Below, one piece after another: positions 34,201 through 43,232 of a stretch of DNA of 64,000 bases. Source of the stretch: Thioclava sp. ES.031 (GTDB lineage: Bacteria; Pseudomonadota; Alphaproteobacteria; Rhodobacterales; Rhodobacteraceae); the NCBI RefSeq assembly GCF_002563775.1, contig NZ_PDJO01000001.1, forward strand, positions 3,908,501 to 3,972,500, written 5' to 3'. The notes under the pieces are model-generated. The model saw only the letters and a list, made by a program, of their open reading frames with translations. It was not told the origin of the DNA and did no database searches. A program made the position numbers and the translations under genes. Each line of letters starts with the position of its first letter. Within the stretch, counting starts at the first letter, position 1.

Positions 34201-34842
34201 GCCCAGATCGCGCGTGCCATTGTCGTAGGACGCGGTGAGGGAGAACTTGCCCTTCTTGGTGTCGGTCCGGGTGATGTCGAGCTTGGCATTGCCCTCGCCG
34301 CCGGCGAGCGACATCGACCCGGTCACCTTGACCGTCGCCTCCTGCCCGAGGATCGGCTCGCCGAGGATCACCTTCTTCGCGTCGATCTTGCCGATCTTCA
34401 CCGAGACCGGGAGATCGGGAAGCTGGAACGGCTTGGCCTCGGGGCTGGGGGCGGTCGAGCCGCCCTCGGAGGTCGGCAGGCGCGGCAGGTCGATCTCGGC
34501 GGCGGAGAGCTCGTCGATCTCGATCTTGCCGGTCAGCAGCGCCGAGCGGTTCCACTGCAGCGCGCCATCCTTGATCGTGATCCACGCGCCGTCCTTGTCG
34601 GAGATCGTCAGCTGATCGAAGGTCGCCCGCGAACTCAGCGCGCCCGAGAACCCGTCGAGCCGCACGGTGCGCCCGGCGCCTGAGAGGTTATCCTCGATCA
34701 GACCGGTCAGATAGGAGCGGTCGCGCTGCGTCTGTTCCTCGGTCGCGGCCCCTGCCCCGTCCGCGGTCTGCGGCGCGCTGTCCTGCGCGGTGGCGACTAG
34801 CGGCGTGAGGCAGAAGGCGAGAAGGATAGCGAAACGTTTCAT
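31228..34842 (-). CDS. tamB: Translocation and assembly module inner membrane component TamB
   Basis: 1204 residues. N-terminal signal/anchor segment, then a very long run of beta-strand repeats typical of the TamB/AsmA bridge (lipid-transfer groove). The C-terminal DUF490 domain (about 900-1204) includes GQFQLVRGRLDILGQRF and the end YTDVTVGGDGTSQINLNLD. It spans the periplasm and works with TamA in outer-membrane protein insertion or phospholipid transport. Its start overlaps the tamA stop by one base. Confidence 0.9.
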   Translation of the reverse strand: MKRFAILLAFCLTPLVATAQDSAPQTADGAGAATEEQTQRDRSYLTGLIEDNLSGAGRTVRLDGFSGALSSRATFDQLTISDKDGAWITIKDGALQWNRSALLTGKIEIDELSAAEIDLPRLPTSEGGSTAPSPEAKPFQLPDLPVSVKIGKIDAKKVILGEPILGQEATVKVTGSMSLAGGEGNAKLDITRTDTKKGKFSLTASYDNGTRDLGLDLLVDEGKNGIIVQKIGLPGNPAMTLAVSGSGPLDDFTSDIVLSTDGQQRLAGQVSIGSKTPDGAPEGSPPLTTFSVALGGDIRPLLPPDYHEFFGNEVALVADGTRTASGQTTLNTLDLKSRALQLNGSAQMGTNNMPVKFDLTANLGLGNGQEVLLPISGPKTYVQSGKLDLAYDKAEGDGWKLTGRLNQLRREDGTKMLTANLSGSGRIQQASPPSAGGTVLLGINGLELSDPKLSAAAGSAVTLRTVFSWQQDKPLRLSQLALKGSGYSLNSNLTIDNISEGVTIEGAAQIDHSNLAMLSDLAGRKLGGSARMTVAGKYTVLSGAFDANLNLVGQDVSIDQPQADRALAGRSEIAISAKRDETGVTLDSLNVQTRAGTLQAQGTLASQDGKLTATLDTNDLSVLGGGYRGALAADATVTLNGDRYGVTLKGTGKSLAIGQPEADKLLAGTTNLDLRASYANGAVEVQSLDLSNPQLDVSAKGTAGETSRQIDLNARLANAALLAPGFPGPVTVSGTVVDDGSGYQLDLSGTGPGGTDAKVSGRVASNFADADLAITGQAQTALANSFIEPRSVQGPLSFDLRMNGKPGLAALSGTVTANGAKLVAPNLGMVLEDVNTQVDLSNGSAQLGLTGRLGTGGQITVNGPINLSAPYDGNLTIRFDRARLKDPELYDTRASGTITMDGPLAGGAKIAGRITLSDTELRVPSSGVGGGASVPDGIEHVGESAAVRETLKRANLLNTGQTDANGAATASGPSYPLDVTIASERGIFVRGRGLDAELGGSLRITGTTANVIPIGQFQLVRGRLDILGQRFTLDQGRIALQGALVPYIDFTATTTQDDYTISINIQGQADEPQVTFTSSPELPQDEVLARLIFGRSIDNLSALQAAQLASAVATLAGKGGEGIIGKLRKNFGLDDFDVSTDAQGNTQLKVGKYLSDNIYTDVTVGGDGTSQINLNLDVTKSLTARGTVGSDGKSGIGLYFEKNY

Positions 34843-36635
34843 CAGAAAGCCTGCCCGATACCGATATAGAGTTGTGCCCCCGATCCGGTGCCGCCCGAGA
34901 CCGGGAAGCCGACATCGAGGCGGATCGGGCCGATGCCCGTCTTGTAGCGCAGGCCGAGACCCGCGCCCGCCTGCGAGCCCGACTCGCCGCCGCCCGCGAT
35001 ATAGCCGTAGTCGTAGAAGGCGACCGCGCCGATCTTGTCGGTGATGCCGATGCGCGCCTCGCCCTGGAAGCCCACGAATTCGGTGCCGCCGGTCTTCAGC
35101 GTGCCGCCGTCGAGCACCTCGACGCCAAGCGACTGGTAGGGCTGGCCGCGCACGGTGCCGCCGCCGCCCGAATAGAACAGATAGTCGCGCGGGGTTTCCT
35201 CGAGATCGGAGCCATAGACCCCGCCAAGTTGCACGCGGCCCGCGAGCACGAAGCGATTGTCCTGTCCGAAGCCCCGATAAGCGCGCAGATCGCCGGTGAC
35301 CTGCGCCCCGGTGCCGGTATCGCCGCCGATCCCCACGAAGGGCGTCACGCCGGCCTGAATGTAATAGCCCTTGGTCGGATCGAGCTTGTTGTCGCGATCG
35401 TCCCAGGTGAGTTTCGTCGGCAGGTAAACTTGCCGGAAATAGGTCTCGCCGGAATCGTCGGTCACCTTGGACCAGCCGTAATTGATCGAGACGTCGCCGG
35501 TCAGCTTGTCGTTGAAGATCCGCGTCAGACCGAAGCCGATATCGAAGGCGTTCTCGGTGTAATCCTCTTCGTTCTTCTGGCTGATCTCGGTCGTGATATA
35601 GGCGCTGGTTTCCGGGTTGAAGGTCGCCGGGCGGTCGATCCGCGCACCGATCGAGTAATCCGTGCCGCCCGTCGCGCCGCCGATGCCCGAGATGCCCGCA
35701 TCGACGCGGAAGCGTTCGCCGCCGCCGAAGAGGTTGCGGTGCAGCCAGTAGCCGTTCAGGCCGAGCCCGTCGCTGGAGCTGAGTTCCGCGCCGAGGCCGA
35801 GCTTGCGCTTCTTCTGCTCGACCACGGCGAGGTTCACATCGAGACTGTCATCGGGGTTGAGCGTCTTCGCCTCGGTGATCGCGACCGACGAGAAAATCCC
35901 GGTGCGCTGCAGCCGCGACTGAACCTTATCGAGCTTCTTCGGATCATAGACCTCGCCAGTGGGGAAACCCGCGATCTCGCGCAGGCGCTTCGTGCGGAGA
36001 CGCTTGTTGCCGGAGGTCTCGAGCTGCCCGAAGGTCACCAGCGGCCCCGGTGCCAGACGCACGTCGGAGGCCAGCTGATTGGCGCGGTGATCCGCGACGA
36101 TGTTCTGATAGGAGACCTTGGCCTTGGCATGGCCCGCATCCCGCCAGCCGGTCGTCGCCGCGCTCGCCGCATCGACGATCACGCCCGATTTCGCGACCGC
36201 ACCGACCTTGTAGCCCTCGGGCAGATCGGTTTTCGGCGCGACCGGCGCGATATCGGCGCGCGAGAAGGTAAACTCGGGGCCCGGCGTCACGGTCACGGTG
36301 ACGTTGTTCACCTTGGAAGGCGCATCGAGCGGCGGAATCGAGGCGGCCTCGCGCCCGTCGAGCTTGATCGACACGGTGCCGGAATACCGCCCCTCGGCGA
36401 ACAGCGCCGAAACGATCCGGTTATAGTCGGCGCGCGCCTCGGAAAGCACGTCCTGCGCGTCCTTGCTGTCGTCGTCTGCGGATTGCACCAGAAGCGACGC
36501 GCCCTTGATCGTATTGCGCAAATCGTCCGACGCGCCGGGGGTATTGAACTTCAACGAATATGCGAGTGCCGGGGTCGCGAGGATCGCAAGCGCCGCCACG
36601 CTCAAATGAAAAACTCGGATGGTCTTCGGTCCCAT
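34842..36635 (-). CDS. tamA: Translocation and assembly module outer membrane component TamA (Omp85 family)
   Basis: 597 residues. Signal peptide (cleavage after TPALA), about three POTRA domains (35-260) and a 16-strand Omp85 barrel (about 270-597). The L6 loop region GGGGTVRGQPYQSLG contains the conserved VRGxx motif. Partner of TamB, with the start/stop overlap implying coupled translation. A BamA paralogue is unlikely because of the tamB neighbour and only three POTRA domains. Confidence 0.9.
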   Translation of the reverse strand: MGPKTIRVFHLSVAALAILATPALAYSLKFNTPGASDDLRNTIKGASLLVQSADDDSKDAQDVLSEARADYNRIVSALFAEGRYSGTVSIKLDGREAASIPPLDAPSKVNNVTVTVTPGPEFTFSRADIAPVAPKTDLPEGYKVGAVAKSGVIVDAASAATTGWRDAGHAKAKVSYQNIVADHRANQLASDVRLAPGPLVTFGQLETSGNKRLRTKRLREIAGFPTGEVYDPKKLDKVQSRLQRTGIFSSVAITEAKTLNPDDSLDVNLAVVEQKKRKLGLGAELSSSDGLGLNGYWLHRNLFGGGERFRVDAGISGIGGATGGTDYSIGARIDRPATFNPETSAYITTEISQKNEEDYTENAFDIGFGLTRIFNDKLTGDVSINYGWSKVTDDSGETYFRQVYLPTKLTWDDRDNKLDPTKGYYIQAGVTPFVGIGGDTGTGAQVTGDLRAYRGFGQDNRFVLAGRVQLGGVYGSDLEETPRDYLFYSGGGGTVRGQPYQSLGVEVLDGGTLKTGGTEFVGFQGEARIGITDKIGAVAFYDYGYIAGGGESGSQAGAGLGLRYKTGIGPIRLDVGFPVSGGTGSGAQLYIGIGQAF

Positions 36636-36748
36636 TACTCATGCCCCCGCCCAATCGAGAGCAGAGTTACAGGTAAGCGGTACGAAAGCTAGGGCAAGCG
36701 CGGAATTCCGCGTAGCGATTTAAGGCGATCGGCAGAAATCCCCACCGC

Positions 36749-37273
36749 TCAGCAGATCAGCGCGGGCAGGATGCGGGAGATATGCTCGTGCATGTAAAAC
36801 CGGAGCCAGCGCGAGAACCGATCGGGATAGCGCCGCACCTCGGCCCCGAGGTCGTAAAGACCGATCCAGCGGGTCTCCGAGACCAGCTCGGGATCGGGGT
36901 TCAAGGAAAGGCCGCGCTGCGCATAGGCGATGTAGATGTCCGCCACCTCATGCTCGATCAGCCCGTCGCCGATATCCATCCTGTATTCGATGCGGTCGGC
37001 ATGGGCGGGATAGAGCCCTTCGATCCCCAGCTCCTCGCGCAGCCGCCGAAGCGCGCAGGTCTCGGGACGCTCCCCCCAATCGGGGTGGCTACAGCAGGTA
37101 TTCGACCAGAGACCGGGAGATTGCAGGCAGTTTTCCGAGCGCTTCTGCAAAAGAAGCTTTTCGCCATCCATGACGAAAATCGAGACCGCCCGGTGGCGGA
37201 TCCCTTCGCGATGCGCATCCATCACGTCGACAGGGGCGAGCGTGCCCTCGATCCATGCCTGTATCTGGCCCAT
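36749..37273 (-). CDS. idi: Isopentenyl-diphosphate delta-isomerase, type I
   Basis: 174 residues. Nudix-fold isomerase interconverting IPP and DMAPP. The catalytic Cys motif NTCCSHP and the metal-binding RRLREELGI (Nudix helix) are present, as is the conserved WRF-like C-terminal part. Length is typical for bacterial Idi. It sits alone here, not in a carotenoid or photosynthesis cluster. Confidence 0.92.
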   Translation of the reverse strand: MGQIQAWIEGTLAPVDVMDAHREGIRHRAVSIFVMDGEKLLLQKRSENCLQSPGLWSNTCCSHPDWGERPETCALRRLREELGIEGLYPAHADRIEYRMDIGDGLIEHEVADIYIAYAQRGLSLNPDPELVSETRWIGLYDLGAEVRRYPDRFSRWLRFYMHEHISRILPALIC

Positions 37274-37290
37274 GATACCTCTTCTGAATC

Positions 37291-37325
37291 CGGTGATCCT
37301 GCCCGGGTCGCGGACGGGATCACCG
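37291..37325 (-). promoter_or_regulatory. Hairpin upstream of idi
   Basis: CGGTGATCC (37291-37299) and GGATCACCG (37317-37325), a perfect 9-bp inverted repeat with a 17-base spacer. It lies between secB and idi, 18 bases before the idi ATG. It could be an operator, an mRNA 5' hairpin or a weak secB terminator; no T-run. Confidence 0.35.
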
Positions 37326-37411
37326 TTACAAAATGGGTCCGTGACAGGCCAGAGTCACGGTGTCAGCTTGTCCCTGAGGCACGATGCCGCGCCTCAGGCC
37401 AGCTTGACGAA

Positions 37412-37924
37412 TCAGACCGTCGCGGGCGCTTCGGTCTGCTGGCGACGCGCCAGTTCGTTGCGATACAGCGCGACGAAATCGACGATCTCGAGGTTGAAGG
37501 GCGGGAAGCCACCGTCGCGGGTCACATCCGAAACGATGCGGCGCACGAAGGGGAACAGCTGGCGCGGACATTCGATCAGCAGGAACGGATGCAGCTGATC
37601 TTCCGGCACGCCTTCGACGTGGAAGATGCCGCCGTAATCGAGCTCGAGCAGATAGAGCGTCGCGCCGTCCGACTTGTTGTTCGCGGTGATCTTGAACTTG
37701 GTGATCACCTCGTACTGGTGCTCGGCGTTGCGCTTCTTGGCATCGAGCGACACCTGCACCTGCATCTCGGGCTGGATGTCGCTGGTCTGCACGCCTTTCG
37801 TGGCGACATTGTTCTCGAAGGACATGTCGCGCGTGAATTGCGCGAGGATGTTCATGCGCAGCCCTTGTTGCTCTTGCTGCGGATCCGCGGCGCCGTTGGT
37901 CTCGCCATTTGCTTCGTCAGTCAT
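37412..37924 (-). CDS. secB: Protein-export chaperone SecB
   Basis: 170 residues. SecB family features: ARMNILAQF-like start (LRMNILAQFTRD), the YEVITKFKI strand, LLIECPRQLFPFVRRIVSD and GGFPPFNLEIVDFVALY. It is a tetrameric cytosolic chaperone that delivers preproteins to SecA. The first ~22 residues are acidic and Gln/Glu-rich, usual for alphaproteobacteria. Confidence 0.95.
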   Translation of the reverse strand: MTDEANGETNGAADPQQEQQGLRMNILAQFTRDMSFENNVATKGVQTSDIQPEMQVQVSLDAKKRNAEHQYEVITKFKITANNKSDGATLYLLELDYGGIFHVEGVPEDQLHPFLLIECPRQLFPFVRRIVSDVTRDGGFPPFNLEIVDFVALYRNELARRQQTEAPATV

Positions 37925-37983
37925 CGACCTCTCCCAAAATTAATTGTGCGAGGTTTAGCACTGGCTGGGAGAAGCCTCAATTC

Positions 37984-38511
37984 TCAATGACGCGTCCAGC
38001 CGGACGGCCCGCCGGGAGGCTTGCCATTGGGATCGTCGCGATGGGTCATCTCCTCGACCTCTTCGGCGTCGAGGATCTCCGGATCGCGCGGGCGGTGCGG
38101 AGGTTCGCGGCGCGGATCGTATTGGGTCGTCGTCCGATACGCGCCGCCCATCTCGAATCGCTGCACCTTCACCCGGCTCGCCGCGGCTTTCATCACCCAG
38201 TCACGAATCCCGGGGATCAGCAGCAGGATCCCGACCGTGTCGGTGAAGAAGCCCGGCGTCAGCAGCAGCACCCCGGCCACGAGGATCATCGCGCCATGCG
38301 CCAGCGGCCGCGACGGGTCGCTCAATTCATTGAGAGAGCTGCGCAGATCGTTGAGCGCCCGCGCCCCTTCCCGGCGGACCAGCGACGTGCCTACGATCGC
38401 GGTCAGCAACACGATCCCCAGCGTCGGCCACAGGCCGATGAGCCCGCCCACTTGAATGAACAGACCGATCTCGATCAGCGGCACGGCCAGAAAGGCCAGA
38501 AAGATCCACAT
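37984..38511 (-). CDS. FxsA family membrane protein
   Basis: 175 residues from the ATG at 38511 (GAGG upstream). The N-terminal ~120 residues carry the FxsA/phage-exclusion-suppressor motif set (LFIQVGGLIGLWPTLGIVLL and ALLLTPGFFTDTVGILLLIP-like), with about four hydrophobic segments. The C-terminal tail is hydrophilic and Pro/Arg/Glu-rich. In Rhodobacteraceae it commonly sits between secB and the Tim44-like gene, as here; the function is unclear. Confidence 0.87.
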   Translation of the reverse strand: MWIFLAFLAVPLIEIGLFIQVGGLIGLWPTLGIVLLTAIVGTSLVRREGARALNDLRSSLNELSDPSRPLAHGAMILVAGVLLLTPGFFTDTVGILLLIPGIRDWVMKAAASRVKVQRFEMGGAYRTTTQYDPRREPPHRPRDPEILDAEEVEEMTHRDDPNGKPPGGPSGWTRH

Positions 38512-38629
38512 GGCATCCTCTTTTATCGCGTCTCCGGGCAAGCTGCGCCGGTGGACTTGAACTAGTTGACGCCTTACATAAGTAGCCATTGACCTAGAAA
38601 CAAACATGAAGCCAAACACAGGGGTCTCG

Positions 38630-39289
38630 ATGTCCGGTGCCGTCATTCAGCTTATCGTCCTCGCGGCGATTGCGATCTTCCTGATTTTCAAGCTGAAAAG
38701 CGTGCTCGGGACCCGTGAGGGCTATGAAAAGCCGATCGCGCCCGAAACGCCGGACACGCCGACGCCGAAGCGCGATTTCGACGTGATCGAAGGCGGTCCC
38801 GATCACGATATCATCGACAATGTGCCCGAAGGCTCGACCGCCGCCGTGGCGCTGGCCGCGATGAAACGGGTCGAACCGAGCTTCTCGGTCTCGGAATTCC
38901 TGCAAGGCGCGCGCGGTGCCTATGAGATGATTCTGATGGCTTTCGAGACCGGCGATCTGGAAAAGGTCCGCCCCTTCCTGTCCGCCGAGGTCTACGAGGC
39001 CTTCGAGGGCGCCGTGGAGGCGCGCAAGGAGAAGGGTCTCGACGTTCAGGCGGAATTCCTCGGCCTGCGCGAGCTGGTTCTGAGCAATGCCGATTTCGAC
39101 CACTCCACGAAAGAGGCCGAAGTGACCGTGCGCTTCGGGGCCGAGATCATCTCGGTCGCGCGCGACGCCGCCGGAGAGGTGGTCGAGGGCGATCCCAAAT
39201 CGCCGCGCAAGCAGCGTGACATCTGGACCTTCGCGCGCACGATGGGTGCGAATGACCCGAACTGGCAGCTCGTCGCCACGGGCGGCTGA
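38630..39289 (+). CDS. Tim44-like domain membrane protein (TimA)
   Basis: 219 residues from the ATG at 38630, with AGGGG upstream; the ATG at 38606 has no ribosome site. One N-terminal membrane helix (AVIQLIVLAAIAIFLIF), a Pro/Thr linker, then a Tim44/Tim44-like domain (about 85-215; RGAYEMILMAFETGDLE and LSNADFDHSTKEAEVTVRF). It may take part in membrane protein quality control; divergent from fxsA-like, upstream of mltA. Confidence 0.87.
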   Translation: MSGAVIQLIVLAAIAIFLIFKLKSVLGTREGYEKPIAPETPDTPTPKRDFDVIEGGPDHDIIDNVPEGSTAAVALAAMKRVEPSFSVSEFLQGARGAYEMILMAFETGDLEKVRPFLSAEVYEAFEGAVEARKEKGLDVQAEFLGLRELVLSNADFDHSTKEAEVTVRFGAEIISVARDAAGEVVEGDPKSPRKQRDIWTFARTMGANDPNWQLVATGG

Positions 39290-39294
39290 AGCCT

Positions 39295-40182
39295 GTGGCG
39301 CTGTCCTTCGCCGATATTCCCGGATGGACCCGGGACGATCACGCCGCCGCTTGGGCGGCGTTTTGCGTTACGGCCGATCTCTATGGGATGGACACGGCCG
39401 GGCTGGACGACGCGCGAGCCGCCTTGGAGACCTATTTCGCCCCCTATGAAATCGCCCCCGAGGGGGCCGCGCATTTCACCGGATATTACGAACCCGAACT
39501 GCCCGGCGCGCGGGAGAAATCCGACCGCTTCGCCTGGCCGCTTTATGCGAAACCGGGTGAATTAGGGTCTAATTCGCTGTGGTTCACCCGCGCCGAGATC
39601 GCGGCGGGCGATCTGCTGGCGGGGCACGAGTTGGTCTGGCTGGAGAGCCCGATCGAGGCCTATCTCGCGCAGGTGCAGGGCTCGCTGCGGGTGCGGTTTG
39701 CCGATGGCGGCAGCCTGCGACTGGGGTTCGACGGCAAGAACGGGCATCCCTACCGCTCGATCGGCAAAGAGCTGATCGCGCGCGGCGCAGCCCCGGCCGA
39801 GGAGATGACGCCCGAGTTCATCCGACGCTGGGCCGCCGAGAACCCCGATCAGTTGCAGGGGCTGCTCGATCACAACCCCTCTTTCGTGTTCTTCCGGGTG
39901 CTGGATATCCCAAGCGATACGGGCCCTCTGGGCGCGATGGGCCGTCCGGTGAGCGCGGGACGCAGCCTCGCCGTGGACCCCGAGGTCGTGCCGCTGGGCA
40001 GCCCGGTCTGGATCGACTGCCCCGGCTTTGGGCAGCGGCTGATGGTGGCGCAGGATGTGGGCTCTGCGATCAAGGGCGCGGGGCGCGGTGATCTCTTCAT
40101 CGGCACCGGCGCGGATGCCGGGCGCATCGCGGGCGCAATCAACGCCAAGGGCCGGATGATCGGCTTGCGGAGGCGCGCATGA
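39295..40182 (+). CDS. mltA: Murein transglycosylase A (MltA)-type lytic enzyme
   Basis: 295 residues with a GTG start five bases after the Tim44-like stop. MltA barrel (FTGYYEPELPG, NPSFVFFRVL, GPLGAMGRPVSAGRSLAVD) and the 3D domain with the catalytic Asp in VAQDVGSAIKGAGRGD. No signal peptide or lipobox is visible from this start, whereas E. coli MltA is a lipoprotein. Either export uses another route or the family is annotated this way in related genomes. A copy of the dispersed AT-rich palindrome lies inside it (39559-39575). Confidence 0.87.
   Translation: MALSFADIPGWTRDDHAAAWAAFCVTADLYGMDTAGLDDARAALETYFAPYEIAPEGAAHFTGYYEPELPGAREKSDRFAWPLYAKPGELGSNSLWFTRAEIAAGDLLAGHELVWLESPIEAYLAQVQGSLRVRFADGGSLRLGFDGKNGHPYRSIGKELIARGAAPAEEMTPEFIRRWAAENPDQLQGLLDHNPSFVFFRVLDIPSDTGPLGAMGRPVSAGRSLAVDPEVVPLGSPVWIDCPGFGQRLMVAQDVGSAIKGAGRGDLFIGTGADAGRIAGAINAKGRMIGLRRRA
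39559..39575 (+). repeat. Near-perfect palindromic copy of the dispersed motif inside mltA
   Basis: GAATTAGGGTCTAATTC pairs with itself except for the central three bases. It is the most symmetric member of the family and shows that the motif is a palindrome rather than a polar signal. It sits in coding sequence. Confidence 0.6.
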
Positions 40183-40772
40183 GCCGCAAACGCAAACTCA
40201 GCCCCGAGGAACGCGCGCTATGGGATCGTGTGGCGTCGACCACGGAGAATTACCGCCCGAAAAAGGCCGATGCCGCCGAATTAGAGTCTTTTCTGGCGCC
40301 CAAACCCAAGCCGAAACCGAAGGCCGAGGGGCTGCGCAGTTTTGAGCTCGGCCAGCACGCCAAGCCATCGTCCAGCCGTCACGATCTGGCCCCGGAGCCG
40401 GGCGAGCATCTCGCGCGCCAGCCCGTCACGATGGACCGCAAGGCGCATAAGGCGATGACGCGCGGCAAGCTGAAGCCCGAAGGCGTGCTGGATCTGCACG
40501 GGCTGACGCTGGCCGAGGCGCATCCCGAACTGATCCGCTTCATCCTGAATTCGCAAAGCCACGGCAAACGGCTGGTGCTTGTGATCACAGGCAAGGGCAA
40601 GCGCGGCGACGATGACGGTCCGATCCCGCGGCGTGTCGGCGTGCTGCGCCATCAGGTGCCGCAATGGCTGCGGATGATGCCGCTCGCACCCGCCGTCATG
40701 CAGATCAACGAGGCGCATCTGAAACATGGCGGTGCGGGCGCCTATTACGTCTATCTGCGCCGGATCCGCTAA
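40179..40772 (+). CDS. Smr/MutS2-type endonuclease domain protein
   Basis: 197 residues, overlapping mltA by four bases (ATGA). Charged, Lys-rich N-terminal region (1-100) followed by the Smr domain: LDLHGLTLAEAHPEL (catalytic-type LDLHG motif) and ITGKGKRG...GVLRHQVPQWL. Smr domains nick DNA or cleave RNA at collided ribosomes. Its stop overlaps the convergent hydrolase gene by four bases. Confidence 0.85.
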   Translation: MSRKRKLSPEERALWDRVASTTENYRPKKADAAELESFLAPKPKPKPKAEGLRSFELGQHAKPSSSRHDLAPEPGEHLARQPVTMDRKAHKAMTRGKLKPEGVLDLHGLTLAEAHPELIRFILNSQSHGKRLVLVITGKGKRGDDDGPIPRRVGVLRHQVPQWLRMMPLAPAVMQINEAHLKHGGAGAYYVYLRRIR

Positions 40773-41860
40773 CCGCCCGAGATCGGCGCGAGGATGATCT
40801 GCGTCGTATTCTCGACCGTCAGCACCACCGCATCGCCCAGCCCCGTGCGCCCGAACTGTTCGACCTCGAGCACCTCGGCCACTTTCTGCGCGCTGTCGAG
40901 CAGCCGGATCAGCGCAGGCGATGTGACGACGTTGAAATGCCCGTCGCCGGTATTGAAGGCCGAGACGTTGATCAGCGTCACCTTGTAATGCGCGATGCTG
41001 GAGACGTCTTCCAGATTGCCCAGCCGGTCACGCTTGCCCGACAGCCGCGCCGAGAGTTGCAGCGCGCGGTCCTTCGCGGAGGTGAAGATGATGAACGGCT
41101 GCGGCAGCGTGCCGATCGCAGCGGCCTGTGTCTTGAACACATCCACCGCAATGTCCGGCGAGATCAGGACCACCCCGGAAATCGTCGAAAATCGACCCTG
41201 TTTCTGCGTAATCGCCTCCTGACGCAGCACCTCCATCACCAGTTCCGCACCCAGCGAATGGCCCACGATCAGAATGCGTTTCGCCCCCGCCGCGTTCAGA
41301 TCGTCGATCAATCTCTCCAGCCCGTCGCGCGCGAAAAGCACCGAATCCCGGTCATAGGCATAGCCCAGCACATTCGCCCGCGACGGCCAGGAATAATGCA
41401 CCAGCACGCCGGGCAGATCGAAATCCGCACCCATCTGCGCCATTCGATAGAGCCCCTCGGCGAAGGAGTTGTTGAAACCGTGCACGAACAGCACCGCCTG
41501 CCCGTCATGTTTGCGCAGCGCCGCGCGCAGCTCCGACTGGAACGCGGGGCGCTTCATGTCGATCTCGGATTGCGAGACGAGGAATTGCTTGTCCGGGTCG
41601 ACCGGCGACGTGTCGGTCATCGGATAGGCGATCTCGGCCACCTCGCGATCCGGCGGCGTGGCGACATCGAAGCGTGCGAGCCGCAGCTGCTGACTGCGCG
41701 CGGTGCCGAAGGGCTGGCCGGTCTGCGGATCGGGTGCCCGGGTCGAGCCCACGAAAATCGAGCGCGCATCGGCGACCGGGTGATCGAGATAGGCAAGCCG
41801 CCCACGCGGTGCGCAGGCGGCCAAGCTCAGCATCAAGATTACGATCAGAAACCGCGCCAT
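40769..41860 (-). CDS. Lipoprotein alpha/beta hydrolase (DUF900)
   Basis: 363 residues. Lipobox LSLAAC (Cys16) marks it as a periplasm-facing lipoprotein. DUF900 alpha/beta hydrolase: oxyanion-side motif LFVHGFNNSF, nucleophile Ser in GHSLGAEL, acidic residue near LISPDIAVDVF, and a His near HYKVTLINVS or the GDGHFNVV segment. Probable esterase or lipase; substrate unknown. Convergent with the Smr gene. Confidence 0.85.
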   Translation of the reverse strand: MARFLIVILMLSLAACAPRGRLAYLDHPVADARSIFVGSTRAPDPQTGQPFGTARSQQLRLARFDVATPPDREVAEIAYPMTDTSPVDPDKQFLVSQSEIDMKRPAFQSELRAALRKHDGQAVLFVHGFNNSFAEGLYRMAQMGADFDLPGVLVHYSWPSRANVLGYAYDRDSVLFARDGLERLIDDLNAAGAKRILIVGHSLGAELVMEVLRQEAITQKQGRFSTISGVVLISPDIAVDVFKTQAAAIGTLPQPFIIFTSAKDRALQLSARLSGKRDRLGNLEDVSSIAHYKVTLINVSAFNTGDGHFNVVTSPALIRLLDSAQKVAEVLEVEQFGRTGLGDAVVLTVENTTQIILAPISGG

Positions 41861-41921
41861 CGCCCGTGCCTCGCATCCCTCCCGCAGGAGGATAACAGAG
41901 CGCGCGCGAGGTGCCAGTGCC

Positions 41922-43229
41922 CTAGAGGACGTAGCGGCTCAAATCGGTGTCGCGGGTCAGATCGCCCAGCTCCTTCTCGACGAATTCCGCATCGACAGTG
42001 ACGCTTTGTCCGCCACGGTCGGGCGCGGTGAAGGACAGCTCCTCGAACACCCGTTCCATGACGGTATAGAGCCGTCGTGCGCCGATATTCTCAACCGATT
42101 GGTTGACCTCTGCCGCGATCCGGGCGAGCGCCGCGATGCCGTCCTCGGTGAAGGCGACCTCGACCTCTTCGGTCTTCATCAGCGCCTGATACTGGCGGGT
42201 CAGCGCGTTGTCGGTCTCCGACAGGATGCGGGTGAAGTCCTGCTCGGTCAGCGCCTGCAGCTCCACGCGGATCGGCAGACGGCCCTGCAGTTCGGGCAGC
42301 AGATCCGAGGGTTTCGCGATGTGGAACGCGCCCGAGGCGATGAAGAGGATATGATCGGTCTTCACCGGGCCGAGCTTGGTTGAGACGGTCGTGCCCTCGA
42401 TCAGCGGCAGCAGGTCGCGCTGCACGCCTTCGCGTGAGACATCGGCCCCGCGCGCATCCGAGCGCGCCGTGACCTTGTCGATCTCGTCGATGAAGACCAT
42501 GCCGGAATGCTGCACGGCCTCGAGGGCTGCGGTTTTCACCGTCTCGTCGTCGAGAAGCTTGTCAGCCTCTTCCGAGATCAGCGTCTCGTAGCTTTCCGAG
42601 ACGGTCATCTTGCGCCGCGTGGTGCGGTTGCCGCCGAAGGCTTTGAACAGGTCCTGAAGCCCCTGCATCTGCTGCTCCATGCCCGGCTGACCGCCCATCA
42701 TCCCGATCGGCATGCCGCCGGACTGATCGGCCACGTCCAACTCGATGATCTTGTCGTCGAGCTCGCCGTCGCGCAGCTTCTTGCGGAACATCTCGCGGGT
42801 GCTTTCGCGCGCATCAGTGCCGGCGAGCGCGGCGATCACGCGATCCTCGGCGGCCTGATGCGCCTTCGCCTTCACCTCTTCGCGCATATACTCGCGGGTC
42901 TGCACCATCGCGACATCGGCCAGATCGCGGATGATCTGCTCCACGTCACGGCCGACATAGCCGACTTCGGTGAACTTCGTAGCCTCGACCTTCAGGAACG
43001 GCGCGCGGGCCAGTTTCGCCAGACGGCGCGAGATCTCGGTCTTGCCGACGCCGGTCGGGCCGATCATCAGGATGTTCTTCGGATAAACCTCTTCGCGCAG
43101 ATCGTCAGGCAGCTGCTGACGGCGCCAGCGATTGCGCAGCGCAACGGCGACGGCGCGCTTGGCGTCTTTCTGGCCGATGATGAAACGGTCGAGTTCCGAG
43201 ACGATTTCGCGGGGGGTCAGATCGGTCAT
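41922..43229 (-). CDS. hslU: ATP-dependent protease ATPase subunit HslU
   Basis: 435 residues. Walker A GPTGVGKT, Walker B with VFIDEIDK, the intermediate I-domain (about 110-240), sensor 2 IGARRLYT, and the C-terminal tail LSRYVL that docks into HslV. Forms the HslVU (ClpYQ) heat-shock protease with the gene product two genes upstream. A membrane protein gene lies between hslU and hslV. Confidence 0.95.
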   Translation of the reverse strand: MTDLTPREIVSELDRFIIGQKDAKRAVAVALRNRWRRQQLPDDLREEVYPKNILMIGPTGVGKTEISRRLAKLARAPFLKVEATKFTEVGYVGRDVEQIIRDLADVAMVQTREYMREEVKAKAHQAAEDRVIAALAGTDARESTREMFRKKLRDGELDDKIIELDVADQSGGMPIGMMGGQPGMEQQMQGLQDLFKAFGGNRTTRRKMTVSESYETLISEEADKLLDDETVKTAALEAVQHSGMVFIDEIDKVTARSDARGADVSREGVQRDLLPLIEGTTVSTKLGPVKTDHILFIASGAFHIAKPSDLLPELQGRLPIRVELQALTEQDFTRILSETDNALTRQYQALMKTEEVEVAFTEDGIAALARIAAEVNQSVENIGARRLYTVMERVFEELSFTAPDRGGQSVTVDAEFVEKELGDLTRDTDLSRYVL

Positions 43230-43232
43230 GGA

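Noticed and set aside
31720..34683. 987-residue open frame on the plus strand antisense to tamB
   Set aside because: Composition (Arg, His, Gln, Asp-rich, few hydrophobic runs) is that of an antisense shadow in GC-rich DNA; tamB on the minus strand has clear family features over the whole length.
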